Shown piece after piece: positions 43,553 through 54,370 of a stretch of 64,000 nt of DNA (position 1 is its first letter; the number at the start of each line of letters is the position of its first letter). This DNA comes from Symsagittifera roscoffensis. Lineage: Eukaryota; Xenacoelomorpha; Acoela; Convolutidae. The translations under genes were made by a program, and so were the position numbers. The notes beneath the pieces are model-generated. The model searched no databases. It saw nothing but the letters and a program-made list of their open reading frames with translations, and was not told the origin of the DNA. The stretch is taken from the NCBI RefSeq assembly GCF_963678635.1, contig NC_087062.1, positions 71,823,345 through 71,887,344 on the forward strand, read 5' to 3'.

Positions 43553-43949
43553 GTCAGTATCAGCTGTAATCGAAAAACTGTTCGTGACCGTGTCATAATT
43601 TCCAAACAAACTAGGATAGCTAGTTGCTTTAAAAGTCGCCAATAAAAACTCAGAAACTAGTTAAGTAAGACTAATTACCAATGCAGTATACGACATGCAT
43701 GCAGTATGTCAGTATATTTGCGCTAATTGGTCTATTACTCTCACTGTGCATCGTTATTAGTGTTTTTCCAATAAATTGTCAGTTCAAATTTTTTTAATGC
43801 CATTTCTTCGGTGTTATTTTTTGAATTTTCGACTTCGTCGCTTTCGGTTTACTTTTTGTTGGCTCAGTTTCCGCTTTGTTTTTACCATCCAACTGAATCG
43901 CTTATTTAATTTTTTCTTACATTATAGTTGATTTTAGTGTTTTGATTTA

Positions 43950-45215
43950 CCTCTGCTGTTTGCTGTGTTTCTCTGAGATACATTTTTTCGTATTTCCAAA
44001 AAAAATTGTTGATTTATGATTATTTCCTTGGTATTTTTTTTCGGATCAATTGGCGTCTAACCACATGTTTTTGGCTTAGTGGACCCTCGAAAACTACTAA
44101 AATGTTGCTGGACGCTTTTTTGTGTTTTTCGTCAGTTTTTCTGAAATTTTTCGAATTTCCGAAAAAATGTTCAATGTTTTATGACAACCATTTCTGTTGA
44201 TATTTTTGTTTCCGGATCACTTGGGTCTAACCTTGAGTTGTTGGCTTAGTGAACATTCGGAAATTACTTGAAGCTTGCTTACTGCTAGTGATTGTGTTTT
44301 ATGTCAGTTTTTTTTGAGATTCAATTTTTCGTATTTCCAAAAATTTGTTGAATATTTTATGACATCAATTTCTATTGGTATTTTAGTTCTCGGATCAATT
44401 TGGCGTCTATCCACGTGTTTTAGGCCTGGTAGACGCTTGGAAAATACTAAAACTTGCTGTCTTCTAGTCGTTGTGTTTCTCGTCTGTTTTTCTAAGATTG
44501 AGTTTATCGTATTTCCAAAACTAGTTGATTTTTTATGACAATTTCTTTGGCGTTTTTGTTTCTGATCGATTGGCGTCTAACCATGTGTTGTTAGCTTAGT
44601 GGACGATCTAAAATTACTAAAAGCTTGCTATTATTAGTTTTTTCGTTTCTGTTGTTTTTTTTGAGATCGAATTTTTCGTTTTTCCAGAATTATATTGAAT
44701 TTTTTATGTCAACGGTTTTTTTTGCTATTTTTGTTTTCGGATCAATTGGGTCTAACCACATGTTGTTGGCTCAATGGGCGATCGGAAAAAACTAAAAGCT
44801 TGCTTAATGCTACTGGTTGTGTTTCTCGTCTGTTTTTTGAGAGTTAATTTTTCGTATTTCCAAAAAAAATGTTGATTTTTCCATGAATTTCCTTTTGTTT
44901 GTGATCGATTGGTTTTTAACCACGTGTTGTTGGTTTAGTGGACGCTCGAAAATACTAAAAACTTGCTTACTGCAAGTGTTTGTGTTTCTGTCTCTTTTTT
45001 GAGATTGAGTTTTTCGGATTTCCAAAAATATGTTGAATTTTTTATGACAAAAATTTTTCTTATGACATTTTTTGTTTTGGGATCGATTGGCGTGTAACCT
45101 CGGGTTGTTGGCTTAGGGAACTCTCTGAAAATACTTAAAGCGTGCCTGATTGTGGTGGTTGTCTTTCTCGTCTGTTTTTCTGTGATTGAAGTTTTCGTAT
45201 TTCCAGTTTTTTTTC
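43950..45215. repeat. Satellite-like array, about seven units of 163-178 bp
   Basis: The anchor GGATCAATTGGCGTCTAACC or close variants occurs at 44043, 44214, 44392, 44563, 44739, 44902 and 45080. Each unit also carries GTTGTTGGCTTAGTGGACG, GAAAATACTAAAA-like, TGTGTTTCTCGTCTGTTTTT and TCGTATTTCCAAAA. Units are diverged by many substitutions and small indels. It starts and ends with partial units. Confidence 0.92.
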
Positions 45216-45286
45216 AAGTTTTATTCCACTTCGTTATTTCCATCTCACTGACCATGTAGTAGCTTGCAATGGTACTCTATCGTTGT

Positions 45287-45320
45287 ATCGCAAGTGATGC
45301 GAAGCTCCGCTTCGCTTTTG
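45287..45320 (+). repeat. GCGAAGC hairpin repeat copy
   Basis: TATCGCAAGTGATGCGAAGC followed by TCCGCTTCGC: perfect 7-bp stem GCGAAGC/GCTTCGC with a TCC loop. One of at least ten dispersed copies; others at 31618, 45751, 47434, 48098, 49848, 54434, 56410, 56733 and 61078, with varied decay. Confidence 0.85.
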
Positions 45321-45750
45321 TTTTAAGTTTTTTCACCAACTCTGAATTTGCAATTTTTATCTTTTGTTGCTTTATTCGTCACAAAGGTTTCGGCTTTTGT
45401 TCTATTTTCTTGGTGACCATATTTTATGTCTTTTAAGGGAACAAGTATTATTTATACTCTTGTATGTTTCCGAAGTGGGGCAGTAAATTGTAGAATTTTA
45501 GAACTTTTCATGACAAAAAATATTTTTTCGGCTCAACGGATTAGTTACCTATCGCTAAATGTTTCTGAATACTTATTTAAAGCCAGTGATTGTGATTCGC
45601 GCAGTTTGGACGTGTTTCGCTTCGGTTTGAACATCATTCCAATTTATTTTACTTGTGATTTCTATATTTTTTCAATTTCTTTTGACTTCGTGGCTTTTGT
45701 TTCATTTCGTTTTCAACTTGAAGTGCTATCGAAATCGTTTTCAACTTGTG

Positions 45751-45790
45751 GTATCGAAATTGGTGCGAAGCTCCGCTTAGCCTGTATTTG
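45751..45790 (+). repeat. GCGAAGC hairpin repeat copy
   Basis: GTATCGAAATTGGTGCGAAG then CTCCGCTTAGCCTGTATTTG, a copy of the same repeat with one change in the stem. Confidence 0.8.
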
Positions 45791-47433
45791 ATTGTCTATT
45801 AATTTTTTCATTTGTTTGCTTTTAATAAAGCTATTCTTTTTAATATTTTAAAGAAATATTATGTTTTTTTGCAGTTTTTAATTGTCTTGTTCCAAAGCTA
45901 TTTCAATTCTCATGTTATTTGAGTTGTTATTTTGGGCTACTTCCAAAAAGTAGCTAGTTGTTAAATGTTGGAAAAAGCTTTTTTTTCGGGGTTGGTCCCA
46001 TATTGCGCTGGGATTTAAGCAGGGCTTCAAATTGGGCTGCTCTTTTTGAAATGCAGCCTTAATATTTGTCTGCTTAGTGAAGAGAGGGAGATAATTTTTT
46101 TCATGTGGATTTCAAATAGTTAGGCCCGTGTGTTCATATAGCGTGTAAAATGTTACCCTGAAATCCATCAGAAAAGAATGCCTCGCTTTACTCTGCGAGT
46201 AGGCGAGAATGATTTTTTGACGATTTGCAAGCTTGCTATGGCAGGAGATTGAAATTCCATGCTTATCAATTAGGTCTATTTTTAAAATTTCATTCGCCTC
46301 TTGATGAACTGTCCTAAAATTTTGTTTCCAATTTTCATGTAATCAACCTGAGATGCGAATTATATGACTCTCTTTTAGTGTTTTTCAGGTCGTAGTTTTT
46401 TCAAGAAAAGTCTTAAAATTCGTGCACGCTCAATTTTCAATTTTGCGGTTTATTTTGCTATCGCATTCGAATCCATCTCTAAACTGAAGATATGTAGTTT
46501 TTTCTAATGCTCTTATATGAAATAGTACTAGGCAAAAAAGTTGATGTTTTTGGATCATTTTTTTTCTATGTTAAAACATGCGAGAAAATCTTAATTAAGC
46601 CGCTAAAATCAAATTGTGCGGTTACTAGGTCGCCAAATTTTTTCTTTGGCTGTTTCAAAATCCTTTTTCTCTAAGTTTTTTAAAATAATGAAACTTTAAC
46701 AGCGTTTGTGTTAATTAATAAAATTATTTTATTTAATGCTATTTTCGTGATATGTTCTTTCTGCAAATCGCTTCATTTGAATATTTTAAGTTCAAACAAG
46801 TTTTTACGAGGGTTTACTGGTCAGTGAAAAAGTAAAAAAAGAAAAATTGCATCATTTCAAATCCAATTTCAAAACCCGTTTGGAGCGAAATATTGCGTTC
46901 CAATTTTTGAAGCTATCGTTTTCAAATGTATCAGATAGATGATCTCTTTCATGCAACGAGTTCCTGGAAATTCATCTATTCATAAAACCGTCAAAATTTA
47001 CCGTACCGGAAGTTTGATCACTAGCTTTTGAGAAGCTAGGATCATATATAAAGTAATGATATTCAACCGTATCATTAATTTGGTTTCCGGGAATAATTTA
47101 AGGCAAAATTCGGTTTATAGAGGAACGGTAATAAACTGTGCCACAATTTGCTCTCGGGGTGAAATTTCTGGAAATTGGAAGTAGCAATGGACCCTGCGGA
47201 ATTATGATTAAGTTGTAACCCATTACCAAGAATCGCTGCTGTAAGCAACGTAAAAGCTTGATCCTTTTGTCACTTTTTGTGTTTATACTTTTGCTGTGTT
47301 TTGAGTATTCAGTCTTTACACTAGCTAACTTTAGAGAGCGTTAGTGTTATACTACGACTATTCTTTTTTCTAGCCTAAGTCGCAAATATTGGTGCCAGTT
47401 TTGAGGCACCGCTACGGCTTTTTTTTCGCTAGT

Positions 47434-47462
47434 TTTGCGAAGCGCAGCTTCGCCTCTGTGTT
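47434..47462 (+). repeat. GCGAAGC hairpin repeat copy, followed by the CAAGGG module
   Basis: TTGCGAAGCGCAGCTTCGCC then TCTGTG. Directly downstream (47475-47535) lies the module GAGCAAGGGTATTGCAACC ... TTTGTTCACAGAATTC, showing that the two short repeats are parts of one larger unit. Confidence 0.8.
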
Positions 47463-47474
47463 ATACTTTTGCTA

Positions 47475-47540
47475 TGAGCAAGGGTATTGCAACCAGGGAA
47501 TAGACTTGCCGTTAAACTCTTTGTTCACAGAATTCATATC
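47475..47540 (+). repeat. CAAGGG module copy
   Basis: The module AAGCAAGGGTATTGCAACC, TAGACTTTTTCCC and TTTGTTCACAGAATTC recurs at about 32363, 32618, 47475, 51132, 53726 and 59937, with a partial copy at 29631. In the fuller copies the start folds as CCCTTG-CGATAAG-CAAGGG. Confidence 0.85.
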
Positions 47541-48561
47541 AGTTAACTTAATTAGCATATTAATTTATTGATATTACTTCTGCCTGCTTAGAGTCTAGGT
47601 AACGCACTTATTTGGAACAACAAAAGCTGGGTTGCAGTCCGCCAGTAGCATTATTTTTTGGAAATTGATAATTTTCAGCTCGGAAAATTTTAGTTATCGA
47701 CCTATCGTTTGTCTGCTTATTTGGTTCTTGGCTAAGCTTTGACAGCGTAAACTATTCTACTGATATAAAGCAATTTTTACAAACGCTTTAGTCATTCTGA
47801 CTATTTCTGTAATGGTGCGGGCTATTGAGCTCCAAAATTTCCCCCCAATTTTGTTTAAAGAAATTTCTTTTCCTATTATTTAAGAATTGGTCTTATTTTT
47901 TTAATCACAAGAAATCAACGAATGGATCCTTATCTGATAACACAATTTTCAATTAAATTCCGCTATTTTTCAAATATTTCGATCACTTATGTTTTGAATT
48001 TGTCAAAGGAGCTTTCCTGATTCCAAAGTCTTATAGATTTTTTTTTTGATCCGTAGCAGTATTGAAAAATTAGATTTTATTGCATTTAGCCTTTTTTTGC
48101 CTCCGCTTCGCCTCTGTATTCAAAAGTGAACCCAAGAAGATTGGAGATTTTTTTGGTATTCACATGCTGCTTATTATTGTTCTCTTCATTTGCTTAAGGT
48201 TTGTAGAGTCAGTTTCCTGCAAATACTTGATTTTCTTCCGAGCCTCGAAGAAAGATAGGATTAGAAATGCTTTGGGTGGATTTTTTGGACCATTCATGAG
48301 CATCAGAATCTGTTAGCCAATTTTCGCAGGTCTTAAATCAACTTCCTCGGCTATTTAAAAGTCTTGCAACAAACAAACGAGGTCTTGTTCGGTCCACGTT
48401 AGATATAGGAGACGAATTTTCTGATTCAACAATTTAAAAAAAAAGCGAGTTAATGGGCATAGTGTCATATTACAAAGTTCATTTTCCAACCCAAGTCGTA
48501 ATTTGAAATACTCATTTTTTTGCTGGCACTTTTGCAGCAATAGCATTTTATCTATTTACAT

Positions 48562-49215
48562 TTGCTGCATAGCATTATATCTTTGTATCTGGTTTATTGG
48601 CGACTAGTGTTTGCGATTGTAAAGCGATTATAACGTAGATTATAGGATGTGTGACTCTTAAACTTGTGGTAGGGGGATCCTTTCCGTTATAGAGCAGTAT
48701 ATTTATCAGTTAAAACCTTTTTTCCTTAAGTGTAATAGAACGAAATTATTTTCACGTATATAGGTCTTAAGACGTTTTTAGTTTTTTTGAGTAAAAAGTC
48801 TTAGAATGCATATGTACAGAAGTGCATTTATGAATGCACTAAAGCTACGTGAATTCATAAATGCCCTTATGTAGTTCTTAGACCATTTAAAGACTTTTTC
48901 CTGCAAAAAAAAAACTAACAAACTATCAAAGTCATAAGTCGTAGTTGTTAACAGCTATTGACAACCGGTAAGTGAAAATAATATACGTTCTTTTCCGCTT
49001 AAAAAAGGGAAGAAAACGTTGACTGATAGATATATACTGCTCTCTACCGGAATTGATTCCCGACCTCGAAATTGACAGTCACACAATTTAGCATCTGCGC
49101 TGTGGTCGCTTTACAATCAGAAACGTTAGTCACCAATAAGCCAGATGCGAATATATAATGCTATGCAGTAAAAGTCACCAATAACCAGATACAAAGATAT
49201 AATGCTATGCAGTAA
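48562..49215. repeat. Long inverted repeat (two arms of 280-365 bp)
   Basis: The left arm 48562-48838 reads TGCTGCATAGCATTATATCT, GTATCTGGTTTATTGG, TTGTAAAGCGA, GAGCAGTATAT, AAAAAGTCTTAGA, GCATTTATGAATGCAC. The right arm 48850-49215 carries the same words as reverse complements in reverse order. The centre is at about 48845. The right arm ends with a partial tandem duplication of GCTATGCAGTAA. Arms differ by numerous substitutions, so it is an old palindrome or foldback element. Confidence 0.88.
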
Positions 49216-49239
49216 GATGCAATTTTTATGATCAATTCA

Positions 49240-49770
49240 AGTTCATCTGCTAAAAGTTAAAAAAAAAATTCGTTCTGTTTACAAATGCAAACTGGCTAAA
49301 AAAATGTGAACGACTCCCAGTTTCGAAAGTGGATTTTAATTTCTAGATGTCCCAGCGAAATAAAAAATTTACCCAGTGATTTAGTTTTCCAAAGTTTTGT
49401 TTATTCGTCAAAAATGTCAAACATAAATTTTGCTTGAAATTTAAGAGCTTTAACGTGATATACTTTTTTCATCGCTGTATATTGTCATCGAAATGTACGG
49501 GATTTGTTAATTTCTGTTTTTTTTGCGGCCCTTTGGAAAATTTTTGAACTTTTCGCAAAAAGTTCATTTTTCAAAAACGACTGAACCAATTTTCAAAAGA
49601 ATGGTGTCATTGTAAAAACTGGCTGCTATTCTATGTGCCTGCATATTTTGGTAGTCTCTTTTCAGTTTACACCACGTTCTACGGCTTTCGAAAGTTCAAA
49701 TAGGGGGATTTTTGACTTATTTGATTTTGAATTTGTTCATTATCTCAAATAATAAATGCATAAATCTGAG
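49240..49770 (+). repeat. Composite intronic repeat, copy
   Basis: The first half shares GTGAACGACT, AGTTTCGAAAGTGGATTTTAA, CCCAGCGAAATAAAA and GAGCTTTAA with 51840, 59230 and 61340. The second half shares CCTTTGGAAAATTTT, GTGCCTGCATA, TAGTCTCTTTT and GGGGGATTTTTGA with 54940, 62380 and 63250. Confidence 0.8.
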
Positions 49771-49989
49771 ATAAACGTTTAAACTGAAGAACTAATCTTT
49801 GGGATCTCTGTTGATCTTTTCCTCGTTGCATTTTTCCTCGCTTGTGTTTGTGAAGCGCAGCTTCGCCTCTGTGTTAAAATTATTTTCTCATATAGCGTGA
49901 ACGTAACGTCCATTTTTGAGAAGATAATATCCTGGGTTTGACTTCGGCCAGGAGCCAACTTCTACGATACTATGAGTAATGGAGAATGT

Positions 49990-50360
49990 GAAAACTCTTA
50001 CATAGGTCTTGGTGATTTTTTTCAGGAAAAGTCTTTAAAATCCTCAAATAACTACAGATATGCATTCATACGTATTGATGCTTTTATGAATGCACTTAAG
50101 TATATATGCAGTTTTTGAGTTCAATTGAAATTCAATTGCTTAAAGTGACGTAAGTAGCACTCTCCAAATACAAACGTGGAAATGGCGCGAAAAAAGTGAA
50201 CGATTTCTAGTTTCGAAAGTGGAATTTAGTTTGTAGATTTTCATCGGAATGAAAACTTTCTCTGTTGATCTCATGTTAGGCTAGTGTTATATAAAACAGC
50301 GTCAATCATAAATCGTTCTAGAAATTCATAGAGCTTATTGGGCATGTTTTTTTTAAATTC
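49990..50360 (+). repeat. Composite intronic repeat, copy (first half)
   Basis: It starts ACATAGGTCTTGGTGATTTT, CAGGAAAAGTCTT, and continues through AGTTTCGAAAGTGGAATTTA to CATAGAGCTTA. The centre resembles the inverted repeat at 48562-49215 (GCTTTTATGAATGCACTTAA). Confidence 0.75.
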
Positions 50361-51664
50361 CAAAGTTGAGATTTTTTTTTCAACAAAGTCAGTGTTTTTT
50401 CATGTTTACTTGCGTTTATTACTCTTTTCTGGGAAACTTAATTTGCGGTTTATTCTTTGACTTGATTGCTCAAAGATCTATAGTCCTTCATTGATATAGT
50501 CCTTGAATTTGTCAGTTTACCACTTGATATTGCATAAATTTTTATTGTTTTTTTTTTCGCTGAAAAGGTTTAGTTGGCTTGAGAGGTTTAGTTGGCTTGA
50601 GAGGTTTTGGTCTACATTAGTTGTCCTATATTGCTTCGCTTGAGACGCAAAATTTATTTTGATGCCTCATGTCTTTAACCTGAGTTTTGGCTTAGTTTCA
50701 GCTGGGTTGATTTTTCTGTATGCTTAATACTCTTGCGATTAGGAAAAGTTATTAAATCGGAATATAAATTTGTTCCATGTAAATAACTTGACCCAGATGA
50801 TCACTGGATCATTTTCTCGAATCTGTACCGTTGTCAACCAACAGATATTTTTTTGTTAGATCTATCTGTCATCGTTATACTTTTGCTTTGAGATTTTTTT
50901 TACTTGAGTTTTTTTAATGAAACTAATTTTTAATTCGGCTCAGAGAGTGTCCTCTCAAGTGTTGCTGACTTGAGTACTGATTCGTAACTTTTGTTCCGAT
51001 GCTAATTTAGCTTTCAATGTATTTATCTAGTTTTTTTTAAAATGAAGTTTATTCAAGACATTTTTATAAAATTATTTGAATTTGAAGATTTTGGAAGATC
51101 TAGTTTTTTTAGATATTCCTAGTTTTGCGGCTAGCAAGGGTTTTGCAAGCGGGTACTAGACTTTTTGCCCTTTAACAACTTTGTTCACAGGACTCATATG
51201 GCTGTGGTACCTTGGTTAATAATGAGGTCAATTTTCTTAGCGCATCCGGCAAACTTTACCTAGATGTAATGAATACGCCCCTGACGGCAAATGTACAGGG
51301 TTCTTATGATGTGTGCAACTTTCATTGTAGTTTCTTTTAGTGTATTGATTTGCTCCTGCAAGTTGTATTTTAACTAACCTTGACTTCGGTTCACCTCTGT
51401 GTAAAAATGCAAGTAAGCGGCTATGGTCTCATTTTCTGTCCACTAGCTTACATTGCTATGTTTGTATTGTATCACTGGTAGTTTAAAGCTTTGCTCTGAT
51501 TCGCCCTTTATGTCAAAGTTACATAGGCCCATTTGACACTGTTTGCTTGATTTTTTGGCTGTAATTTATACGGCACTTTTTTGCCTTTTTTTGAAAGAGT
51601 TGTCACCTATTTTATAAAGTTTTCTGTATTCTGCTTTTGTTATATATTTCAAAAACTTTTATTA

Positions 51665-52110
51665 AGAGTAGTGAACGTAGTGAGTACTCTTATATAGGTC
51701 TTGCTGGTTTTTTTTTTCAGGAAAAAGTCTTAAAATTTGTTCACCCTCAATTTTGATTTTTCGAGGTTTGACTTGTGATTTCTTACTAAGTTCAGTGCAT
51801 TTCTATTGTTAAAAGGAAGGCAAACTCCATTATCGAACAGCCAAATTGTAAAGGTCACGAAAAAAGTGATCGACTTCTAATTTCGAAAATGGAAATTAAT
51901 TATCAGATTTCCCAGCGAAATAAAAGTTTTACATATTGATCCAGTTTTCTCTAATTGGGTTAATTTAAACAAAAAAGTGTCCATCATAAGCTGTTCTACA
52001 AACTCAAAGAGCTCTAAGGCCATGTATTTTTTTCTTCGAAATTGAAAAGTTGAAGTTTTTGGAAAAAACAAGTCGGTTTTTTCAGTTTCCTTGCGTTCAT
52101 TACTCTTTTC
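51665..52110 (+). repeat. Composite intronic repeat, well-preserved first half
   Basis: ACTCTTATATAGGTCTTGCT, CAGGAAAAAGTCTTAAAAT, GTTTGACTTGTGATTT, AACTCCATTATCGAACAG, AAAGTGATCGACTTCTA, TCTCTAATTGGGTTAATT and CAAAGAGCTCTAAGG, in the same order as at 59150-59480 and 61225-61580. Confidence 0.85.
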
Positions 52111-52253
52111 CAACTGTCAGTTGTCTATGTTTAATTCTCTAACTCTGAGTTTGAATATATTAACTCAATTAGTCTTTTTTAAACATCCATTGATTTTAAT
52201 TGGGAATCAAATTTAAGTTTTCATGATGATCGAAACTAATGCTTTTTTGACAG

Positions 52254-52472
52254 AATCGGGGTACTTAATCTGTGGTGCCGAAGAAGTGTCAAGAGTAACA
52301 ACTACTATAACTCCATCCACTACGCTATATCAATCGGGAAACGTAACCACTATGATTCCTCCCATTAACACGACTGTGTATGTGCGCTCTGAAGGCGGAG
52401 AAGGGGCTGTGATGGAGCCAGTGTGCAAGTATGGACACTGCTGGGGACCCAAGAAGGAGGACTGTCAGAATC
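52254..52472 (+). CDS. Egfr: EGFR-family receptor, Thr-rich linker and start of Cys-rich domain
   Basis: The acceptor TTGACAG and phase 1 continue the previous exon. It encodes ESGYLICGAEEVSRV, then a roughly 35-residue Thr/Ser/Pro/Asn stretch with potential N-glycosylation sites (GNVTTM, INTTVY), then PVCKYGHCWGPKKEDCQN, the canonical first module of the furin-like Cys-rich region (CXXGXCWGPXXXXCQ). The donor is AATC/GTATGT. The Thr-rich insert is not a usual part of the L1-to-Cys-rich junction. Confidence 0.92.
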
Positions 52473-52853
52473 GTATGTACTCTTCAGTCTTAACATTCAA
52501 AATAGTCCTAAGCTCTATAGTTATCAACATTCACCTCGAAACAATAAGAAATAGAGCTGAGCTCTTAACAATACGTGGTGTGGTGTTAATAAGAGCCTCA
52601 GTAGAACCAAATTCGAATTATAATGATGTCGACAATGGTGATACTGTCGATGATAATGGCTATGGTGATTATAATGCTCTGAATTTTTTTATATATTGTT
52701 TGCTCCGCTGTGCTTCATTTAAATTAGACTGCGGCACAAGGTATGAAATGAAAAGGTTCCGATGGTATGCGTGCGGGAATTAAAATATGTTAGATTGTTA
52801 AAAATGTCAGCCTCAGTCCTCCCCTGATGAATGGGCAACTGTTTTTGGTTTAG
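52473..52853. other. EGFR intron, 381 bp
   Basis: GT-AG intron. It contains a GAT/AAT-rich run near 52616-52675. The open frame that runs into it from the previous exon is intronic. Confidence 0.8.
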
Positions 52854-52990
52854 TGACCCGATTAGTGTGCAGTAGCAAGTGCACGAGAAGGGGCCTGGAG
52901 AGTACGAGGTGTTTTGGTCCCGGGGACTCGGAGTGCTGTGACGAGGACTGTGCTGGCGGCTGTTGGGGAGACTTCAGATCAGAATGCCAC
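52854..52990 (+). CDS. Egfr: EGFR-family receptor, furin-like Cys-rich exon
   Basis: The acceptor is TTTGGTTTAG. The split codon gives Leu, then TRLVCSSKCTRRG, RCFGPGDSECCDEDCAGGCW and GDFRSECH: nine Cys in the spacing of EGFR Cys-rich domain I. The donor is CCAC/GTGAGA. It ends in phase 0, matching the next exon. Confidence 0.93.
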
Positions 52991-53059
52991 GTGAGAAAAT
53001 TTGGAAAATCAATGCCACAGATGGCGTTCTAAAGATACGATGAACGCAGTGGAGGCTCT

Positions 53060-53225
53060 CATAAAGGCCGTGATGGTTTTTTTCTCAGCAAAACCTTAAA
53101 ATATGCTCACGCTCAAATTTGATTTTTGCGGTTTGATATTTGATTTTTTTTCAAGTTCAATTTATTTCTTGTGTTAAAGAAAGCAAACTGCACTATCGAA
53201 CAGCAAAAGCGTAAATGGTCGTGAT
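53060..53225 (+). repeat. Composite intronic repeat, truncated first half
   Basis: CTCATAAAGG, CAGCAAAACCTTAAAAT, GCGGTTTGATATTTGATTTT and CTGCACTATCGAACAGCAAA. It stops where the SINE-containing sequence begins. Confidence 0.75.
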
Positions 53226-53361
53226 TCGGATTCCAAAAAGGTATTTAATCATTAGAAGAAGTCACCCACGGTTAAGAAAGTTCATCTCATTATATTTTTC
53301 CTCTAGCGTTATTCAAGCTAATATTAGCTATATCATCAAGATACCAAGAAATGAAAAAATA

Positions 53362-53596
53362 CAAGACCATTTAAGGCCATTTATTCACGAGGGAAAGGAC
53401 AAACATACGAGCTGTACAGCTCATCACGGCGAAACGCTGTTGTGCCCCTGCTTAAGAACTGAGTTTTTTTGGTTATTTTTCTGGGCTGCGTAATGTTGCC
53501 TCACCCTCAAGCAACGAGCAGGGATTATGGTGCGCCTCGAACATCCGACCTTTCGATTGAGGGGCGGAGACGTAATCACTTCACCGCCGCTCCCCA
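53362..53596 (-). mobile_element. tRNA-derived SINE
   Basis: Read on the minus strand from 53596 it starts GGGGAGCGGCGGTGAAGTGA, with a tRNA-like head of about 80 bp (CCGCCCCTCAATCGAAAGG, then a box-B-like ATGTTCGAGGC), followed by a body of about 150 bp (GCTTGAGGGTGAGGCAACAT, GAGCTGTACAGCTCG). A T-rich tail follows near 53350. This head-body design is that of a tRNA-derived SINE. It would be transcribed by RNA polymerase III from its internal promoter if the boxes still work. Confidence 0.65.
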
Positions 53597-53725
53597 AACT
53601 TTTTTTTGGGAGTACTAACTTTTTTCTTCAATTTTTGATGTTATAATTTTGGTGGTAACATGCTGTCGTATTTGCGTAGCACCCGGCTACTCTTTTCCTA
53701 ATTATTTGATTGATTACTCTTTCAA

Positions 53726-53800
53726 TAAGCAAGGGTTTTGCAACCAGGTACAAGAATCTTTTCCCCTGTAAACAGCTTTGGTCACAGAATTCGCTCGCGA
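53726..53800 (+). repeat. CAAGGG module copy
   Basis: AATAAGCAAGGGTTTTGCAACC, a 22-bp word seen in parts, then TTTTCCCCTGTAAACAG and GTCACAGAATTCGC. Same family as 47475 and 59937. Confidence 0.8.
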
Positions 53801-54239
53801 AAATGTTAGGTGTATTACTTGGTTCAGTATAAGTTGAAGAGAATTCTGCATACTCAGCGCAGTGCTAACACCCTTGCTTGAGACGACCGAATCGGAGAGT
53901 TCGATTCCAGTCGGGTTCTGTTGTTTCATTGAATGAAATGTTTCTGTTGATTTCTGATTCATGTGAGTGCATGAGAGTATGGGAAACTTAAAAACTTCCA
54001 TTTTTTTTGTTGCTGGAATGTTTTACGACGAATTATTTTTCGGCTCATAGAGAGTAAACCAAGTTTTGTTGGCTTAGTTACTGATTCAAAATTTTGCTTC
54101 CTTGACCTACGTATTGTCACTGGCGAGCTTGCGATTGTACGAACCTTCTTTTTTTTTTTACCTAACTCGCAAATAAATGTTCATTAAAAGTGTTCACTAT
54201 TTGCTATAATCGCGATATTTACCATTGGAAGTTTCATAG

Positions 54240-54370
54240 GATCTGCTCTCTGATTTATTTGTGGCTAGTGTTTATGATGTGTTAAGCGTCTGTAGCTGTG
54301 TGGTTAGTGCGTGAGACTCATAATCTCTAGGTCTCAGATCGAATCCGAGACGTAGCCGAATTTTTACTAA
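54240..54370 (+). repeat. tRNA-like repeat module
   Basis: Within it, 54284-54362 has a box-A-like TAGCTGTGTGGTTAG, an anticodon-type stem-loop GAGA-CTCATAA-TCTC (CAT in the loop) and a box-B-like AGATCGAATCC. The acceptor stem does not pair, and related degenerate copies sit inside the inverted repeat at about 48590-48700 (+) and 49030-49150 (-). It is therefore called a tRNA-derived repeat rather than a working tRNA gene. Confidence 0.55.

Larger units (their letters stand above)
43553..52253. other. EGFR intron of 8.7 kb, repeat-filled
   Basis: The longest intron seen. No exon is needed inside to keep phase and none is recognised. It contains the 173-bp array (43950-45215), the long inverted repeat (48562-49215), several copies of the GCGAAGC hairpin repeat and of the composite repeat. 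The stretch 45800-47400 shows nothing identifiable beyond AT-rich sequence and one repeat fragment near 46380. Confidence 0.75.

Noticed and set aside
45426-45791. 121-codon + strand ORF in the large EGFR intron
   Set aside because: Phe/Ser/Ile-rich translation of AT-rich repeat sequence with no splice signals and overlapping a hairpin repeat copy.
52473-52783. Continuation of the EGFR open frame to 52783
   Set aside because: A good donor (GTATGT) lies at 52473, the Cys pattern stops there, and the next exon restores it in phase; the extension is low-complexity intron.
54284-54362. Functional tRNA-Met gene
   Set aside because: The acceptor stem does not pair, the T stem has a mismatch and related degenerate copies lie in repeats. 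Kept only as a tRNA-like repeat module.
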